Positions 1 to 6,798 of a DNA stretch of 6,798 bases are shown piece by piece. Each line of letters opens with the position of its first letter. Position 1 is the first letter of the stretch. The DNA comes from Clostridia bacterium (GTDB lineage Bacteria > Bacillota > UBA994 > PWPR01). The notes beneath the pieces were generated by a model. It was given only the letters and a program-made list of their open reading frames with translations, searched no databases and was not told the origin of the DNA. The DNA lies in contig PWPR01000055.1 in the NCBI GenBank assembly GCA_003557085.1, positions 1 through 6,798 of the forward strand. Reading direction: 5' to 3'. The position numbers were made by a program, and so were the translations under genes.

Positions 1-1765
1 CAACAAGGTTTAGTTTTTACATTAATAATTTGTATGTTGGGGTTATTTATTTTGGGGCAAGTGGCGCTATGATTTGGTCGCTCTAGCTACTTTGCTTGTT
101 GCATTCTTTTTAAACTTGGTCCCTTTGGAGGAAGCTTATCTTGGATTCTCTCACCCCGCAGTTATAACTGTTGCTGCAGTATTAGTTGTCAGTAAGGGTT
201 TGATGAATGCAGGGGTGGTAGATTATATAGCTAGGAGATTATTGAAGGTCGGCGATAATATAATGCTACAAATGGCATTATTATTAATAGCTGTTTCATT
301 GAGCTCAGCATTTATGAATAATATTGGAGCTTTAGCTTTAATGATGCCGGTGGCAATCAAGATGGCTAGAAGAAATAATAAGTCACCTTCAATTTTCTTA
401 ATGCCTTTAGCTTTTGGGTCTTTACTTGGTGGAATGATAACACTGGTTGGTACTCCACCAAACATCATAATTTCTACTTTTAGAGCAGACTATGTAGGTG
501 AAGCATTTGGCATGTTTGATTTTGCTCCTGTGGGAGGAGCTGTAGCGTTGGCTGGTATAATTTTTATTCTTTTACTAGGCTGGAGGCTCTTACCAGAAAG
601 GAAAGGTGGAAAATCAAGTGAGGATTTGTTTGAGATAAATGATTATATTACAGAGCTTATTATCCCAGAAGATTCTGGGCATATAGGAAAAACAATTAGA
701 GAGTTAGAAAATGTTATTGAAGGAGAACTTAAAATTGTATCTTTGATTAGAGAAAATAAGAATTATCCAGCACCTTCACTCCGTAGAGAAATAGAAGCTA
801 ATGATAAAATTATAGTTGAAGCAGCTGCTGAAGAAATACAGGAGTTCTTAGATATAACAGAACTAAAACTATCTGAAGTTGAGAAGCTTTCAAGGGAAGA
901 TATAAGCACAGATAATGTAGAAATTGCTGAAGCAGTTGTCATGTCTAATTCATTCTTAATAGGAAGAACAGCAAAATCATTAAGAATAAGGTCTAGATAT
1001 GGGATTAACCTTCTTGGAGTAGCAAGAGAAGGAGTTAGAATTAGTAGATCACCTGACTCAGTAAAATTTATAGTTGGTGATATTCTTTTGCTACAAGGAG
1101 ATGCAAATACACTAAGCGATATATTAAGTCAATGGGGATGTTTGCCATTAGCTGGAAGAGGACTTAGTTTAGGGAAGGAAAGAAGGCTTTTACTGGGTTT
1201 ATCAGTATTTTTTGTTGCTTTAATTATTACAGCTTTGGGAATTGTACCTGTCCAAATATCTTTTGTTGCTGCTGCAGTACTTATGGTTGCATTGAACTTC
1301 ATATCAGTAAAGGATGTTTACAATAATATAGATTGGTCTATAATTATACTTTTAGGTTCAATAATTCCTGTTAGCAATGCTCTAGAAACAACAGGCAGTG
1401 CACAATTAATAGCTGAGATGGTGCTCAGACTGGGAGACAAAATTCCAATATGGGCCTCTATTTTGATAGTGTTGGTTTTGTCTATGACATTGTCAGATAT
1501 TGTAAACAATGCAGCAGCAGTTTTAATAATGGCTCCTATCGCTATGCAGATAGCAATAGGGTTGGGTGTTTCGCCAGATGCATTTTTAATGAGTGTAGCA
1601 GTTGGGGCTTCATGCTCATTCCTAACACCGATTGGACATCAGTCAAATACATTAGTTATGGGTCCTGGAGGATATAAGTTTGGAGATTATTGGAGGATGG
1701 GTCTGCCACTGGAGTTGATTGTAGTAGCAATTGCTGTACCAGTAATAATGTTAGTATGGTTATAG
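1..1765 (+). CDS. SLC13-family anion permease with two TrkA-C domains; 5'-partial and frameshifted near the N-terminus
   Basis: Integral membrane transporter of the SLC13/divalent-anion:Na+ symporter-like (ArsB/NhaD superfamily) group; the substrate (sulfate, dicarboxylate or other anion) cannot be read from sequence. Numbered from the TTG at 74, the first membrane half (about 1-172) carries SAFMNNIGALALMMPV (78-93) and the ITLVGTPPN loop (122-130). A soluble insert (about 185-360) resembles two tandem TrkA-C/RCK_C regulatory domains. The second half (about 370-563) repeats the pattern with DIVNNAAAVLIMAPIA (475-490) and LTPIGHQSNTL (517-527), as expected for the inverted-repeat fold. The TTG at 74 has no RBS and is unlikely to be the true start. 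Frame 1 from base 1 reads QQGLVFTLIICMLGLFI, and frame 2 from base 53 continues WGKWRYDLVALATLL, which together make the normal family N-terminus. One extra T in the run 50-53 breaks the frame. The real start lies just upstream of the window. As written, the gene would not give full-length protein. Family call confident; functional state uncertain. Confidence 0.85.
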
Positions 1766-1975
1766 ATATTTAACATTTGATTTATAGATCAGTTTCTTCT
1801 CTTGAGTATTTATGAGTTTTCTGCTTGAATTTTTTAGTCCCACTAGAGACCAGCTTAAAAAGATTATTGTAAGTTCATGCTTAATATCAAACATAGAGAA
1901 AGAAGTAGAAACTTTACTGTTTTCAAATTAAGTTTAAGTTCTATTTTGTTAATACAACATAGATTAAGGATGCAA

Positions 1976-2005
1976 TTGAAGATTAGTAACAAGTCAATGT
2001 ATAAA
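1976..2005 (+). promoter_or_regulatory. Candidate sigma-A-type promoter for the propeller-GGDEF gene
   Basis: TTGAAG at 1976-1981 and TATAAA at 2000-2005 are separated by 18 bases. Transcription would begin around 2012, about 40 bases before the ATG at 2053, leaving room for the RBS. It is the best match in the 287-bp gap after the permease gene. No convincing terminator for the permease is visible in that gap, so some read-through is possible. Such hexamers occur by chance in AT-rich DNA. Confidence 0.45.
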
Positions 2006-2037
2006 AGCATTATGTTTTAGTTCAAAAAATAGCAGTT

Positions 2038-2044
2038 AAAGGAG
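2038..2044 (+). promoter_or_regulatory. Ribosome binding site of the propeller-GGDEF gene
   Basis: AAAGGAG lies 8 bases before the ATG at 2053. It fixes the true start there, upstream of the in-frame TAA. This shows the gene was built to begin directly with the first propeller blade, without a signal peptide. Confidence 0.8.
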
Positions 2045-2052
2045 CTTGACTT

Positions 2053-4965
2053 ATGAACATTAAATTCTCTCAACTTGGAGTAAATCAAGGGCTCTCACAA
2101 AGTACGGTAAACTGTATAATTGCTGATTATCGTGGAATCAAATGGATAGGTACCTAAGATGGGCTTAATAGCTTTGATGGTATAAGTACAATTATTTATA
2201 GGCATAAAGATGATTTGAACAGTCTTCCTGGCAGTGGAGTGAACTATCTATTTATTGATGAAGAAGGGATAATCTTTATATCAACAAATCTTGGATTTTG
2301 TAGTTATGATATTTCAACAGAAGAGTTTACTAGGTATATGAGTGTAGATGATAAAGCTGATGAGAAGGTTAGCTATTTTATAACTTCTACATGTCAAGAT
2401 TATGAAGATAAAAATGTTCTGTGGTTAGGATCATATTATGGCTTGATTAAACTAAATAAAGTCACAAAAAGCAAGCAACTATTTGAAGTAGAGAGCGAGA
2501 ATCTAGTGGCAAGTAATCATATTACGACTGTTTATGATGATAAGAGAGGAAATATTTGCCTTGGCACAAGTGGAGCTGGTCTTTTCTATTTAGACAAAGC
2601 TAGTGAAAAGGTCTATTCAGCTAGAAAAAATAAAAACACTTCAATTTTGACAATATATGAAACTGAAGCCAGAGAAGTAATAGTTGGACTAAATAATGAA
2701 GGTGTCAAAAAGCTTGACTGAAGCAGTAAAGAACTTCTAGAGGTTGATGAAAGGATATTGAATGAACTTGATGGGCATTCAGTAACTTGTATTGCTGAAA
2801 GTGAAGATAGTATTTGGTTTGGAACAACTAGTGAAGGGCTTTTTTTGCATAAGAAAGAGAATGATGCGTTAGTAAACTTTGCACTTGACAAATATAACTC
2901 AGAAAGTCTGCGAAGTAATTATGTTAGAAATATTTTTATTGATGAAAACAATATAGTGTGGATTGGCACTTTTACTGGAGGGGTAAATATCTATGATCCA
3001 AATAAATATAGATTTAATCATTATAAGTGTTTGCCATCAAGTGAGAGAAGTATTCTCTCTGATACGGTCAGATGTTTTATAGAAGACTCTGATGGCAATT
3101 TATTAGTTGGTGCTGAAGGTGGAGGTGTTACCAAGTATTTTAGGAGTTCAGACAAAGTACAACATTATGTATCTGAAAAGAACAACCCAAATACTATAAA
3201 CAGCAATATGATTAGAGATATGTATAAAGATAATACAGGAAAACTTTGGGTATTTACTTTTTCAGGTATATCATATTATGATGAAGATAAGGATTGCTTT
3301 AGAAGATATACTTTGCCATGTAAGGTAGATGTACCCATTGAAAATCATGAGTTAAGGTTTATTTATGAAGATAGTTCAAAGAGAGTTTGGATTGGTAGTG
3401 ATCAGGGTTTAATACTTTATAATACAGAAGATGGCTCTTATGAATACTATCATTCTAATGCTGATAGTAAGAGAATGATAGCAAGTAACAAATCACGTTT
3501 CATCTTTGAGCTTAGAAGTGGTGATATACTATTGGTAACATTAAGTGGAAACTCTATAATTAATCCAGATAAAGATAAACTAATCAACTATAGAAGAGTA
3601 GTTTCTGGTGATAAGACTTGTTATCATAGCTTTATTTATTGTGTTCATGAAACCGACAGGTATATATGGCTTGGAACACACGAGGGTCTATTTAAAAAAG
3701 TGAAGTCCACCGGAGATTATAGAAGATTTACTACAAAAGATGGGCTGCCCAATGATGTAATTTATGGGATACTTCAGGATGAAGATGACAACCTTTGGTT
3801 AAGTACAAATAAAGGGCTATCACGATATAGCATACATACTGATAAGTTTAGTAATTTTGATGTTTCTGATGGACTTCAGTCTGTAGAGTTCAATAATGCG
3901 TCCTATTACAAAGCTCAAGATGGAAGTTTATTCTTTGGGGGAGTAAATGGTTATAATAAGTTTTATCCAAGAGATATAGTGGATGACAAAGAGCCAGTAA
4001 AGCTTATTTTCAATAAGTTTTACATTGCAAATAAAGTAGTAGATCGCTCTTACCAGAAATATTTAAACAATCAACTAGTAGTTCCGTATTTTTCTCAGCA
4101 GTTTGGATTTGAGTTTCTCGCTATTGAATATAGTCATCCTGAGAAAATAGTTTATGAGTATATTCTAGAAGGGTATGATAAAAGGCATAAGAGGACAAAA
4201 ACGAATACTGTTTTTTATGATCAAGTCCCACCTGGGGAGTATGTTTTCAGAGTAAGGTCTACTAACAGAGATGGCATTTGGGGGGATAATGAAATCTCTA
4301 TTAAAGTAAGGATAGAAAAGCCTTTATGGCAACAATCACTTAAGCCACAAGGTGATTTTAGTATTAATGAGATACTGGAGAAGTATCTAAATGAAAATTT
4401 TGAAGATTTAGAAGATGCTTTTTCTCAAGAGCTGCTGACTTACATGAAGGATTTAACTGATTCTGCTTATCAAGATGCTTTAACAGGGGTTTTTAATAGA
4501 GCTGGGTATATGAAGTATTTCAGTCTATATTCAAGCAGTGAGTTCTTGCCATTAGGTCTCTTTATAATAGACGTTGACAACCTTAAACTTATCAATGATT
4601 ACCTAGGTCATCAAAGAGGAGACGAAGCACTAAAGCTAGTTAATAGAATACTTAAAAATTGCATATTTGATATGGAAGCTCAGATAGCTAGAATGGGTGG
4701 AGATGAGTTTGCAATTCTTGTTCCTAACTGTAATAAAGAGAAGATAGAATTAATTGACTTGAGACTTAGTAATTTAAGGAAAGAATACGGTGACGAAGGT
4801 AGTCAAGAATATGTCAGCTTCTCTTACGGATATGCTTGTTCTAACAAATGTGAAATAGAAGAGTTATATCCTGTAGCAGATCAAGAAATGTATGAGTTTA
4901 AAAGTATGAGAGCTATAGAAACAAGGCAGAGAACAATGGCTTATGTTTTAAGGAATAGAGAATAA
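2053..4965 (+). pseudogene. Two-component-regulator propeller / Y_Y_Y / GGDEF diguanylate cyclase, interrupted by two in-frame stops
   Basis: A sensor that would make c-di-GMP from two GTP. One frame runs from ATG 2053 to TAA 4963-4965 (971 codons), broken by TAA at 2155-2157 (codon 35) and TGA at 2719-2721 (codon 223). I count 14 Reg_prop blade motifs, such as WIGT-stop-DGLNSFDG, LWLGSYYGLIKLN, VWIGTFTGGVNIYD, VWIGSDQGLILYN and IWLGTHEGLFKKV, which equals two seven-bladed propellers (codons about 1-640). A Y_Y_Y domain follows (about 690-755, PPGEYVFRVRSTNRDGIWG), then a linker (about 760-800), then GGDEF (about 803-960). The catalytic domain has DALTG (808-812), FIIDVDNLKLIND (from 837) and intact GGDEF (882-886); the inhibitory RxxD site is replaced by DMEA (873-876). 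Relatives normally have a signal peptide and a transmembrane helix after Y_Y_Y; neither is visible. Blade periodicity continues across both stops, so this is one gene. The fragment after the second stop could restart at TTG 2758 behind a weak GAAAGG (2749-2754). The ligand is unknown. Confidence 0.85.
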
Positions 4966-4967
4966 GA

Positions 4968-5021
4968 TTAGCTCACAAATCTTGCTATGGTAAAGAGTTG
5001 AAAAGAGCTAAACTGATTTGT
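4968..5021 (+). other. Interleaved inverted repeats, possible RNA pseudoknot in the spacer
   Basis: TTAGCTC (4968-4974) is complementary to GAGCTAA (5005-5011), and ACAAATC (4975-4981) is complementary to GATTTGT (5015-5021). The order A-B-A'-B' is that of an H-type pseudoknot, with 7 perfect pairs in each arm. A competing 6-bp hairpin, AAGATT/AATCTT (4964-4969 with 4978-4983), overlaps the upstream stop codon. No T-tract follows, so this is not a terminator. A function is not shown; chance is possible in AT-rich DNA. Confidence 0.3.
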
Positions 5022-5075
5022 TTCAGCAGGTTCTCTAATAGAGGTTCAAGACATAGTGTGATAAAATATAATAAG

Positions 5076-5081
5076 AGGAGG
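5076..5081 (+). promoter_or_regulatory. Ribosome binding site deciding the start of the small ACT-like gene
   Basis: A perfect AGGAGG lies only 1 base before an in-frame ATG at 5083 and 7 bases before a second in-frame ATG at 5089. The normal spacing favours 5089 as the start. The TATAAT at 5067-5072 sits immediately upstream but is too close to serve as the -10 of a leader that keeps this RBS. Confidence 0.8.
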
Positions 5082-5088
5082 TATGCCG

Positions 5089-5349
5089 ATGAAATGCTAT
5101 AACGTGATGGTTCTTTTAGTTGATAATAGGGAGGAAAATGCAAAGGTGCTACAAGATATTCTCACAGAGTCAGGGTGTTTAATCAAAGCTAGGTTAGGTC
5201 TCCACGAAGCATGAGAGGTTTTCTCAGATGAAGGACTAATTATACTTCATTTGACAGGTGAAGAAGCGAAGCTTGTTGAACTTGAAAGTAAGCTGAATTC
5301 AGTTAATGGAATTGTAGCTAGTAGAAGCAAAGTATGTAAAGATTGGTAA
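5089..5349 (+). pseudogene. Small ACT-like protein, TM1266/hydrogenase-associated regulator type, interrupted by TGA
   Basis: An 87-codon frame (86 positions plus stop) beginning MKCYNVMVLLVDNREENAKV, with TGA at 5212-5214 (codon 42). After it the frame continues EVFSDEGLIILHLTGEEAKL and then a segment with SVNGIVASRSKV, ending at TAA 5347-5349. Strand-helix-strand-strand-helix-strand spacing and the features RLGLHEA, GLIILHL and a closing NGIVA fit the ACT-like fold of the TM1266 family (putative iron-only hydrogenase system regulators, usually about 75-85 residues). No nucleic-acid-binding domain is attached, and no hydrogenase genes are in the window. From memory of relatives, the residue at codon 42 is probably glycine (GGA to TGA), but arginine (CGA) is also one change away. 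It lies 123 bases after the GGDEF gene and just before a strong terminator, so it may end that transcript. As written only 41 residues would be made. Gene reality is well supported by its RBS; the family call is moderate. Confidence 0.65.
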
Positions 5350-5355
5350 ATAAAT

Positions 5356-5394
5356 AAAAGCTTAGCTAGAATTAGTAACTAGCTAAGCTTTTTT
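5356..5394 (+). terminator. Rho-independent terminator after the small ACT-like gene
   Basis: The arms AAAAGCTTAGCTAG (5356-5369) and CTAGCTAAGCTTTT (5379-5392) are perfectly complementary over 14 bp, with a 9-base loop. The final C is followed by six T's (5389-5394). It begins 6 bases after the stop codon and cleanly separates this transcript from the downstream transporter. The A-tract on the 5' side could also make it work on the - strand. Confidence 0.93.
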
Positions 5395-5420
5395 AAAATA
5401 AACATGAGGTTTTTACATGA

Positions 5421-5429
5421 TGCTATAAG
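5421..5429 (+). promoter_or_regulatory. Candidate extended -10 promoter for the OFA transporter
   Basis: TGCTATAAG is an extended -10 element (TG at 5421-5422, TATAAG at 5424-5429). No good -35 hexamer is seen 16-18 bases upstream, which extended -10 promoters can tolerate. It would give a leader of about 84 bases. The terminator just upstream implies that a promoter must lie between 5395 and 5518; this is the best candidate I see, but it is weak. Confidence 0.3.
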
Positions 5430-5504
5430 AAAAAACAAAAGACATAAAATTAGTTGTATCAATTTAAAGTATTAACTGATAGAATTTAAGGAAGATAGAT
5501 TTAA

Positions 5505-5509
5505 GGGGG
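5505..5509 (+). promoter_or_regulatory. Ribosome binding site of the OFA transporter
   Basis: AAGGGGGT (5503-5510; G core 5505-5509) is a wobble variant of AAGGAGGT and lies 9 bases before the ATG at 5519, supporting that start. Confidence 0.7.
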
Positions 5510-5518
5510 TTTACATCT

Positions 5519-6766
5519 ATGAAAAATATAAGTAAAGGCTGGATTGTAACCATTGCTGGTCTTGGTGTCAACTTAGTGCTGGGTGTTCTATACGCTTGGG
5601 GGGTTATATCAGCTGCTTTAATTGATCAGCTGAACTGGTCTGCTACAATGACACAAATACCATATTTAGTAGCTTGTGCAATCTTTGCATTGTCAATGAT
5701 ACCTGGGGGCAGAATTCAAGATAGGTTTGGACCAAAGCCTGTTATTATGGCAGCTGCTATATTAGCTGGTATAGGTTTTTTTATGTCTGGTATATTCTTA
5801 ACAGTTGTTGGTTTAACAGTTTTTTTTGGAATCGTTTTTGGAATAGCTATGGGTATGGGCTATGCTTCACCTACACCAGCAGCTGTAAAGTGGTTTAGCC
5901 CTAAGAAAAGAGGTTTGATATCAGGTATAGTAGTTAGTGGATTTGGATTAGCACCTGTATATATAGCGCCACTGACAAATTTTTTGCTAGATAGATATGG
6001 TTTGCAGAACACTTTTTTTATTTTAGGGGCTGGCTTTTTTTCTGTAATAATGATTCTATCACAGGTTATTGCAAATCCACCAAAGGGCTATGTGCCTGAA
6101 GATATGACGAAAAAAGAGCTTAAGAAGGAGTTAGAAGAAGCAATTCCTGAGATTACCAAAGAACCAGTTGATTTTGAATGGCATCAAGCAGTTAGGACTA
6201 AACAGTTCTTTCTTCTTTGGATTATGTTTACTTTTGGAACCTTTGCAGGGTTGTTAATAATTGGACAGTTATCAATGATAGGCCTTGAGCAAGCAAGCAT
6301 TACTAATGCATCGTTATTAGTAGGAGTCTATGCAATATTCAATTGCATAGGAAGAATTGGTTGTGGTGTAATATCGGATAGGTTTGGTAGGATGAGGACT
6401 TTGATGGTAATGTTTTTAATGCAAGTAGGAGTCTATGCAACTTTTTCAAACTTTGTTACACCTGGTTCTATGATCCTTGGTATAGCAATAGTTGGATTTA
6501 CTTTTGGTGGGATGCTAACCATATTCCCGGCAACAACGGTTGACTATTTTGGTATAAAGAATTTTGGTACAAATTATGGTATGCTAATAACTGCTTGGGG
6601 AGTTGGGGGAGTTTTCGGTCCACTACTAGGAGGATTAGTTAGGGATGCAACAGGGACTTATAGTATTAGCTTTATTGTATCTGGAATACTAAGCTTAATA
6701 GGAGCTACTCTTACACTAGTTACAAAGCCACCTGAGGAGATTCCAGAGAATGATTTTGTCAATTGA
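5519..6766 (+). CDS. OFA-family major facilitator (monocarboxylate / oxalate-formate-type) transporter
   Basis: An intact 415-residue, 12-helix MFS transporter of the cytoplasmic membrane, of normal length for the OFA group (TC 2.A.1.11), which exchanges or symports small carboxylates such as oxalate, formate or lactate. Visible marks are the opening GWIVTIAGLGVNLVLGVLYA (7-26), MFS motif A as GGRIQDRFGPK (63-73), GMGYASPTPAAVKWFSPKKR (112-131), a charged central loop (about 186-228) between helices 6 and 7, and the second-half motif GVISDRFGRMR (283-293). Arg279 in the helix-8 region sits where OxlT has its substrate arginine. The helix-11 region (about 352-375, GMLITAWGVGGVFGPLLGG) contains no lysine, whereas OxlT uses a helix-11 lysine for oxalate. 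A lactate-like monocarboxylate is therefore a better guess than oxalate, but the substrate is not proven. It stands alone after a terminator, has its own RBS and ends with TGA. Unlike its three upstream neighbours it has no lesion. Confidence 0.92.
   Translation: MKNISKGWIVTIAGLGVNLVLGVLYAWGVISAALIDQLNWSATMTQIPYLVACAIFALSMIPGGRIQDRFGPKPVIMAAAILAGIGFFMSGIFLTVVGLTVFFGIVFGIAMGMGYASPTPAAVKWFSPKKRGLISGIVVSGFGLAPVYIAPLTNFLLDRYGLQNTFFILGAGFFSVIMILSQVIANPPKGYVPEDMTKKELKKELEEAIPEITKEPVDFEWHQAVRTKQFFLLWIMFTFGTFAGLLIIGQLSMIGLEQASITNASLLVGVYAIFNCIGRIGCGVISDRFGRMRTLMVMFLMQVGVYATFSNFVTPGSMILGIAIVGFTFGGMLTIFPATTVDYFGIKNFGTNYGMLITAWGVGGVFGPLLGGLVRDATGTYSISFIVSGILSLIGATLTLVTKPPEEIPENDFVN
6319..6440 (+). repeat. 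Exact 17-bp direct repeat inside the OFA transporter gene
   Basis: AGTAGGAGTCTATGCAA occurs at 6319-6335 and again at 6424-6440, offset by 105 bases (35 codons). Both copies are in the same phase and encode VGVYA in neighbouring membrane segments. Identity extends through the third codon positions. Confidence 0.9.
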
Positions 6767-6798
6767 TTACTCACAACTAATAAATGCTTTTAGAAGTA

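Noticed and set aside
223..468. Open frame on the - strand inside the permease gene
   Set aside because: It is antisense to conserved membrane segments of the SLC13 protein, has no RBS and shows no recognisable protein; a shadow. The same applies to the - strand frames at 1318-1509 and 2613-2891 and the + strand frame at 1450-1677.
1812..1931. 39-codon + strand frame in the gap after the permease
   Set aside because: No RBS precedes the ATG at 1812 and the product matches no family I know. A frame of this size is expected by chance.
1909..1936. AAACTT/AAGTTT inverted repeat in the gap after the permease
   Set aside because: Short, AT-only except two pairs, with a 15-base loop and no T-tract; not a credible terminator or operator.
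2758..2760. TTG as genuine start of a separate sensor gene
   Set aside because: It lies inside a propeller blade, the RBS-like GAAAGG is only 3 bases away, and the blade series continues upstream in the same frame. It could at most act as an internal restart.
4964..4983. AAGATT/AATCTT hairpin as terminator of the GGDEF gene
   Set aside because: Only 6 bp, AT-rich and with no T-tract; transcription probably continues into the small gene.
5067..5072. Perfect TATAAT before the small gene as its -10 box
   Set aside because: Transcription would start at about 5079, inside the AGGAGG, and destroy the RBS. The best -35 candidate, TTCAAG (5045-5050), matches only 3 of 6 bases.
2719..5214. Genetic code with TGA as a sense codon (Trp or Gly)
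   Set aside because: All tryptophans I see in the genes are TGG and glycines are ordinary GGN, TGA is otherwise absent from the frames, the transporter ends at a TGA, and an internal TAA and a frameshift also occur. Reassignment would give many internal TGAs.

Overview
The window is AT-rich DNA with all genes on the + strand. The SLC13/TrkA-C permease, the double-propeller GGDEF protein, the TM1266-like small protein, the OFA transporter and the strong AGGAGG/AAAGGAG ribosome binding sites all fit an anaerobic low-GC Firmicute (Clostridia, Halanaerobiales or Natranaerobiales type). This placement is an inference; no marker gene is present.

Layout: (1) 1-1765, an SLC13-type permease whose 5' end lies outside the window and whose frame is broken by one extra T at 50-53. 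(2) 1766-2052, a 287-bp gap holding a plausible promoter and the RBS of the next gene. (3) 2053-4965, one gene of 971 codons encoding a 14-blade two-component-regulator propeller, a Y_Y_Y domain and a GGDEF diguanylate cyclase. It is interrupted by TAA at codon 35 and TGA at codon 223, so it looks like separate smaller ORFs. (4) 4966-5088, a spacer with nested inverted repeats. (5) 5089-5349, a small ACT-like protein resembling the TM1266 hydrogenase-associated family, interrupted by TGA at codon 42, followed by a near-textbook rho-independent terminator at 5356-5394. (6) 5519-6766, an intact OFA-family major facilitator transporter with its own RBS. The last 32 bases hold nothing I can identify.

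The two transporters would move small anions or carboxylates across the membrane. The GGDEF protein would turn a sensed signal into c-di-GMP, and unusually it shows neither a signal peptide nor a membrane helix. The small protein may be co-transcribed with it. No pathway clearly ties these genes together.

The main observation is that three consecutive genes each carry frame-breaking lesions (one +1 frameshift, three nonsense codons) while their sequence is otherwise well preserved, and the fourth gene is intact. This suggests recent gene decay or sequence errors; programmed recoding is less likely. I do not see convincing evidence for a wholly new system. The most unusual items are the apparently cytosolic propeller-cyclase, the hairpin that starts exactly at the TGA of the small gene, and a possible pseudoknot upstream of it.
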